Part shown: positions 59,001 through 64,000 of the stretch, in pieces
Layout of the letters: every line of letters starts with the position of its first letter
Position numbering within the stretch: the stretch's first letter is position 1
DNA from: Adenanthera pavonina
Lineage: Eukaryota; Streptophyta; Magnoliopsida; Fabales; Fabaceae
Direction: 5' to 3'
Length of the DNA stretch: 64,000 nt
Assembly (NCBI GenBank): GCA_026686845.1
Contig: JAIVEN010000020.1
Location: 3,189,501 to 3,253,500 of the forward strand
The notes under the pieces: generated by a model
Database searches by the model: none
Seen by the model: the letters and a program-made list of their open reading frames with translations, nothing else
Told to the model about the DNA's origin: nothing
Program-made: the position numbers and the translations under genes

Positions 59001-59391
59001 TTAGAGGACAAGTGAGTTTGGGAAAAAAACCAAGGGTTAAGATTTTGATCAAACACATTATTACATTCATTTTTTTAATAAACCATTGTTAAACCTCTTA
59101 GAATTTTGATTCTTTTCCATAATTTTGCTATTTTGAGGTCTTGAGCTTCATATTAACATATCCTCCTATGTGATGTTCCTTATATATATGGATATAATAA
59201 TTAATGGACGTGATCCTTGATTATCTCAATGTCTGTCTGATTGTAAATATCTCTTTCTTGACAAATCTTTGTACAATTTTTTGGGTTTCAAGTAAAAAAA
59301 ATTGAATTACTCATATTCAAGCACAACACCTCACAAAAAGGGTTGAGGTATAAGAGGACAAGTAAGTTAGAAAAAAAAAACAAGGGTTAAT
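59001..59391. repeat. Block X: end of copy 2 followed by tandem copy 3
   Basis: 59001-59038 (TTAGAGGACAAGTG...AAGGGTTAAGATTTTGA) continues the block cut at 34817. From about 59040 a second copy begins (TTATTACATTCA...CATAATTTTGCTATTTTGAGGTC) and again reaches GTATAAGAGGACAAGTAAG and AAGGGTTAA at 59391. The two units of about 330 bp were adjacent before the insertions. Confidence 0.78.
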
Positions 59392-60819
59392 GTTCGCCAC
59401 CTAGTGTATACCGCAAGGGCATGGGCCGAGACAAGTAATACATAGTGAGTAGAGTATCATTCTCACTAGGATTTAGCTCCAAAACCTAATTGAGTATCAA
59501 TTATTACACTTTCGCTTAATTTGAGCAACACAAATAACCAAATAGTAAGGTCAAATATAAAATAAACATACATTAAAGTTAGAAGTTAGTGGGGATTCTA
59601 GACAAGGGAGATAATCTAAGATTATTATTGCTAAACTTATTTAATAATATATGAATTACTTACCCTTAATTGCAATTAATGTTCTTTAGTGCTAGTCTAG
59701 GATTCAATTTTATCTCAAAGCATCTCTCAATGTGAAAGAGGCTTCCTAATTAATTTATTTACAATTTCCTGCAAGATTAATTAATTGGCAACATTAATGG
59801 CAAACCTAGTTTGACTATGTGAGGCCAAGGAGTGTATTTCTACCTCATTAGCAAAACTATCCACTCAACCATACTAGTTTCAAATTCCCACATAACCCTA
59901 TTGAAGGTCTATTCCAATTTTCCTATCTCTAGGCTCCATTAAAAAACCCAAATCAATCCAAATTGATGGTTAATCAATATGAAAGCATGAAAAACACAAA
60001 TAGGTAAACACAAATACTATTATATAGCAATAGAGAGTAGGAAACACACACTAATCAATAAATAAAGCTACAATAATCCCAAGAACAAGAGTTTAGCTAC
60101 ACATTGAGAGTTTAACAAAAAAAATCAACAATATAAATTGATTAAATAGCCACCCAAGTGAAAAGGAAGCAAATGAAGAGGAGAAACTAGCAAAGAAATA
60201 ACCAAATCTCCATTCCAAGCTAAGCCCTAGCTCCCCAAGCCTCCATAGCAGCCATCTTGAGTCTCCAAATGTCCAAAATGGCCAAAGAATAAGGAGTTGA
60301 GATATATAGCAAAAGTCCCAGCCAATTCGCATAAATTGCAGCTGTGCATTTTGATTAATAGGGAGGGCACCATGACTATCTGTCTAGGCACCGTGGCCGG
60401 ATCTGCTTCTGGATGGAATTTTCTTCAATTTCTCTCTACCTAGTCGTGGCTAGCTACAGGAGGCCTTGGCTTACTCGACTTCAACATCAATTTTTGCTTT
60501 TTCCTTCCTTCAATTGGTTATGGATTATTTTTTATGCTTACATCCCATCTTCCAATGCATCTTAAGTTCTTTCACAAGATTTGACTGACTTGAATTCTCC
60601 TCTAAAAGTTACCTGCACAAAGGAAAACAACTGTAAACTACCAAGTGATCAAAAGCAAAGCAAAAGCATGCGTAATTAAGAATAAGACGTTATCATCCAA
60701 CACCTTAATCCAAAATATACATTTTCCAATTTCGAGCATCTAATATGTACAAATGCACATCACTGTATGCATAACACATGGAAAATGTGCTGAAATGACA
60801 AAAACTCAAGAGGTTCTCA
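59392..60819. mobile_element. Solo LTR of an unidentified retrotransposon family
   Basis: 1428 bp with TG...CA ends (TGTTCGCCACC, GGTTCTCA) between GTTAA at 59387-59391 and 60820-60824. The tandem neighbour at 59025-59038 shows the empty site (AAGGGTTAAGATTTTGA). Near its start is CCGCAAGGGCATGGGCCGAGACAAGTAAT cut short: CCGCAAGGGCATGGGCC, a word common in plant LTR termini. No coding frame; orientation undecided. Confidence 0.82.
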
Positions 60820-60824
60820 GTTAA

Positions 60825-61106
60825 GATTTTGAGATTTGGATAAGTGAATTTGGAAGCAAGTGCAGCTCATTTTGTGGTTGAGATAATTACTCATCACTTT
60901 ACTATTTGTTCATTGTAGAATTTAACAAAACATTTCCATATTTTAACTGTATTATTTAAGGAAAAAAATAATTCATCAATTCACACGAAATCATGCTAGT
61001 TATAATTATTATATGGACCCAAAAGAATGGGATTATTCTCAATTTTAATGTCCATCCTAAAATTCTGGACGTTTGAAAGATAGGCCAAAAAATTTAAATT
61101 TTTAAG
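60825..61106. repeat. Duplicated host DNA (matches 34090-34275)
   Basis: After the solo LTR, host sequence resumes. From about 60955 it parallels the region upstream of block X copy 2 (TCATGCTAGTTATAATTATTATATGG, in part) up to AATTTAAATTTTTAAG, where the next LTR starts. Confidence 0.65.
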
Positions 61107-62626
61107 TGTAACACCTTACAAAAACAAACCCCCACATATCACCTAAAACCCAAAAAAAAAAAGGTCAAACAAAACAAAATATGAAAATCAGGATGTAGCA
61201 CTGCGATCGCTATAGTACTACCACGGCGCGAGAGCTCTTAGGTTTTGGAATTTTAGGAATAGAGGGGACTGGTGTCATAGCCAAACCTTTAGCACTGCGG
61301 CGCCCGTATCAATGACCATATTAGCAAAATGCTGATTTTTTGAGTGAACTTTTGACCCACGCAACTTTATGTTCTAACCTCTGATTAACCTATTGATTAA
61401 CCTAATTCCAACTCCTACAGGTTAATCTCATCCCAATCTAACTATAGACACTGGTTTTACTCATATCCACCTGCATATGGAGATTTTAGACACATGTGAC
61501 TGATTTGATCACTTTTTGGCCTAAACTTATAACCAACCACCTCCAACTGCCACTAAAGGCAAATTATCACTCAAGGATCATTCACACAGATCCTAAATGG
61601 TACAACTAACCTGTCCAATAAGGTTTCATCCCCGAGAAACTACTTCTCCGAGATTTGACTCCCTTAATCCCCAAAATTCACATAATGGGCTATATGTCCC
61701 AAATCACACAATTTATGCTCAAAACCACTTTGGGCTCACACATATAGCCAATCTGACCCACAGACACATGAACTAATGAGAATGACCTATACCAAGGTCT
61801 AAAACATCAATCACACACACAACCCACACATAACATCTATCCAAAACTTATTATCATCAATATTATCACATCAACTCCATCACAATCATCCATATCACAC
61901 ACAAGATAACAAGACCATACATACATATATGCTACTCTACTAGACACAGGTCATTACATAAACCAAAGTGATAAAACTATCGGATTACAACTAATACTCC
62001 CAAAGGTGGAGAGGCCTACGACTCTTTGATCTTCTCTAGACTAGTACTAAAGTCTTCACTTAAAATGTTACCCACAAAGAGTGTAAGAGAAAGTCTCAAT
62101 AACCAAGAACATAAACACATGCAACCTATATCTTCAGTCCACACAAATATGCATAAGGTGCAATGCAATATAAAATGTCATGGTATGCATGTCTCCTTCA
62201 TATACGGCTAGAACCATGAGCTAATATAATCACATGACATTTCAAATAGGTGATTCCCTTCTAACAATTAGTAAAAGATGATTCCAGGATATCACCAAGC
62301 TCATCTAACACTAATGCAACCTGACCCAAGATCACAATAATACTTGGATCGTGGCTCTCTTTCCCCTAGACCACCAGAATTGGTCATGATTTAGGGAAGG
62401 TGTAGTCCACTGCCACCTGGCTCTTTGAGTCATAGGAGAGAATTTAGTGACCGGTATCTTTCATCATATCATATCATTATATCTAATCTCATTATCACCT
62501 CCTAATCCACCATATCTCACTATGCTCATATGGTGATAATGTTCATGCCATGCCACTATGCAATATCATCATTATCATAATTATCATCAATGCCATATTA
62601 GCATGCTATCACATGAGTATGCTATA
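61107..62626 (-). repeat. Ty3/gypsy LTR, minus strand, interrupted
   Basis: Starts TGTAACACCTTAC, which is the reverse complement of the LTR 3' end. It runs through the family landmarks (TTTGACC, ACTCCCAAAGGTGGAGAGGCC, ACGGCTAGAACCATGAGCTA) to GAGTATGCTATA, and is cut there by another LTR. The frame at 62026-62211 is not a gene. Confidence 0.8.
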
Positions 62627-64000
62627 TGTAATACCCTACCAAAATAAACCTCCACCAATCTCTTAAAAGCCCGAATAACTAGCCAAACCAATCAAAACAA
62701 GGAGATCAAGACACAATGCTACAGCCAGTACAGCTGTGGCATGGAAGCTCACAAGTTGAAAAAATTTTTAAACATAGGGGACTGGCGCTGTGTTGCCCAT
62801 ATCAGTATTTATATAAGCAATTTGCTAATTTTTGGAAAAAAATTTCGACACACACAACTTTGTGCTTTGACCTCCGATTAACCTGATTCCAATTCTTTCA
62901 AGTTAATCTCATCCCAATCTAACTATAGGTACTGGTTTCACCTCAATCCATCTCCATATGAAGATTTTAGACACTCGTGATGGATTTGGTCACTTTTAAG
63001 CCAAAACTCACAACTTACATGACCTTATTGCCATCCAAAGCAATTTGGCACTTAAGGACCATTTACACAAGTCCTATTCGGCACAACTAACCTGTCTAAG
63101 GAGGTTTCACCATGAGAAAACCACTCTTTCAAGATTTGACCTCTTTGAACCCAAAATTCACATAATGAGCTATATGGCCAAAACACACATATTGGGCTCA
63201 AAACCCCTTTATGGGCTCACAGATCCGGCCAATCTAGCTCACAAACATACACTTCAACAATACTGACCCATACTGGGTCCAAATCATCATCATACACATA
63301 CACCAACACATGAATACATCCACACCACATCATCATCAATATCATCACATATCATTCATCATTATCAAATTATACAACCATCATTATCTTATTATCATTG
63401 TCCTCATATCAATTACAAACATATTACTCTACTTGGCATAATTCATAACATAGACGATCACAAACTACCATTGACTTAGATATTCCTGAAGCCGGAGAGG
63501 CTACAGTTCCCTTGTCTTCTCCAAACTAGTACTAGAGCCTTCACTTGAAATGTTAGTAATGGGAGGGGGTGTAAGACAAAGTCTAAGTAACTGGGAACAT
63601 AACTATAGGCAACCTATATCAATAATCCATACAATCGTACATATGGTGCAATGAAATGCAAAATGAAATGGTATGTATGTTCTCTCTCGTACACGGCTAG
63701 AACCATGAGCTGTTTTCATCTCAAGACATTTCCATTAGGTGATTCCCTTCTAGCAGTCGGTGAAAACTGATTCCGAGACATCATCAAGCTCACCTCACAC
63801 TAATGTAATCCAACCAAAGGTTACACTAGTAATTGGGCCGTGGTTCTCCTTTCCTTGGATCACTCAAATTGGTGGTGATTTAGGGAAGATGCATCCCCAA
63901 ATCCACTGCCACCTGGCTCTCCTAGCCATATGAGAGAATTTAGTGGCAGGGATATTTCATCATATCATATCATAACATATTAATCATCATCATTTCTCAT
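62627..64000 (-). mobile_element. Second Ty3/gypsy LTR, minus strand, running off the window
   Basis: A new LTR start TGTAATACCCTACC interrupts the previous LTR directly after CTATA (62622-62626), which would be its target duplication. It repeats the same landmarks at 63000-64000 with about 75-80% similarity. Its far end and any body lie outside the window. Confidence 0.78.

Noticed and set aside
60093..60332. 79-residue hydrophobic frame as a membrane protein
   Set aside because: It lies wholly in a solo LTR, lacks a conserved domain, and is explained by Phe/Trp/Leu-rich translation of repeat DNA.
1..64000. tRNA, rRNA or microRNA genes
   Set aside because: No cloverleaf with A and B boxes, no rRNA core words and no convincing precursor hairpin apart from transposon inverted repeats. 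The short tRNA-like words at 36897 and 44870 are primer-binding sites.

Overview
The window looks like nuclear DNA of a dicot plant. It is AT-rich, holds intronless Kunitz-type (STI family) inhibitor genes, and is packed with plant-type LTR retrotransposons, MITEs and a CACTA-like element. Only three intact host genes are supported. I cannot name the species.

Host part: three Kunitz inhibitor genes lie on the minus strand at 918-1571, 29645-30328 and 32338-32994. A fourth copy is reduced to its last exon part and fused to its own promoter (30785-30948). Their flanks are also duplicated: 486-1740 matches 31915-33160, 1-240 matches 23385-23590, and a separate block occurs at about 22.2-22.9 kb, 34.4-34.8 kb and 59.0-59.4 kb. 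The cluster therefore grew by local segmental duplication. The promoters share a TATA box, a G-box (CACGTG) and an RY-type CATGCATG motif, the usual marks of seed or ABA regulation; each has decayed in a different gene.

4.2-21.9 kb: a minus-strand Ty3/gypsy LTR, partly duplicated in tandem, was split by a CACTA-like element (4713-9181, target duplication GAT) and by a minus-strand Ty1/copia Sirevirus-type element (9285-18614, target duplication AGGCT). The Sirevirus copy has lost its primer site, gag, protease and the integrase N-terminus.

22-34.8 kb: duplicated host DNA with two Stowaway-like MITEs (22453-22751, 31154-31400), a three-copy tandem repeat (22845-23200), a gypsy-type solo LTR (24164-26808, CTAAA) and two of the Kunitz genes.

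34.8-59.0 kb: a three-level nest. A decayed plus-strand Ty3/gypsy chromovirus-type element (34818-59000, TTAGA) carries a hAT-like MITE in its integrase region (41243-41836, CTAGAGAC). Its right LTR contains a plus-strand Sirevirus-type copia element (43211-57601, TATAT), whose extra 3' gene is in turn split by a solo LTR (51729-54280, TCATG).

59-64 kb: another solo LTR (59392-60819, GTTAA), then a minus-strand gypsy LTR (61107-62626) interrupted by a second one that runs off the end.

The least expected feature is in the two copia elements. Both carry a third gene after pol (about 740 codons) that looks like a basic, probably nuclear protein rather than an envelope. Both also carry dense arrays of the palindrome AAATTCGAATTT and the motif CAGACGAA in the LTR U3 and again, in opposite orientation, just ahead of that third gene.
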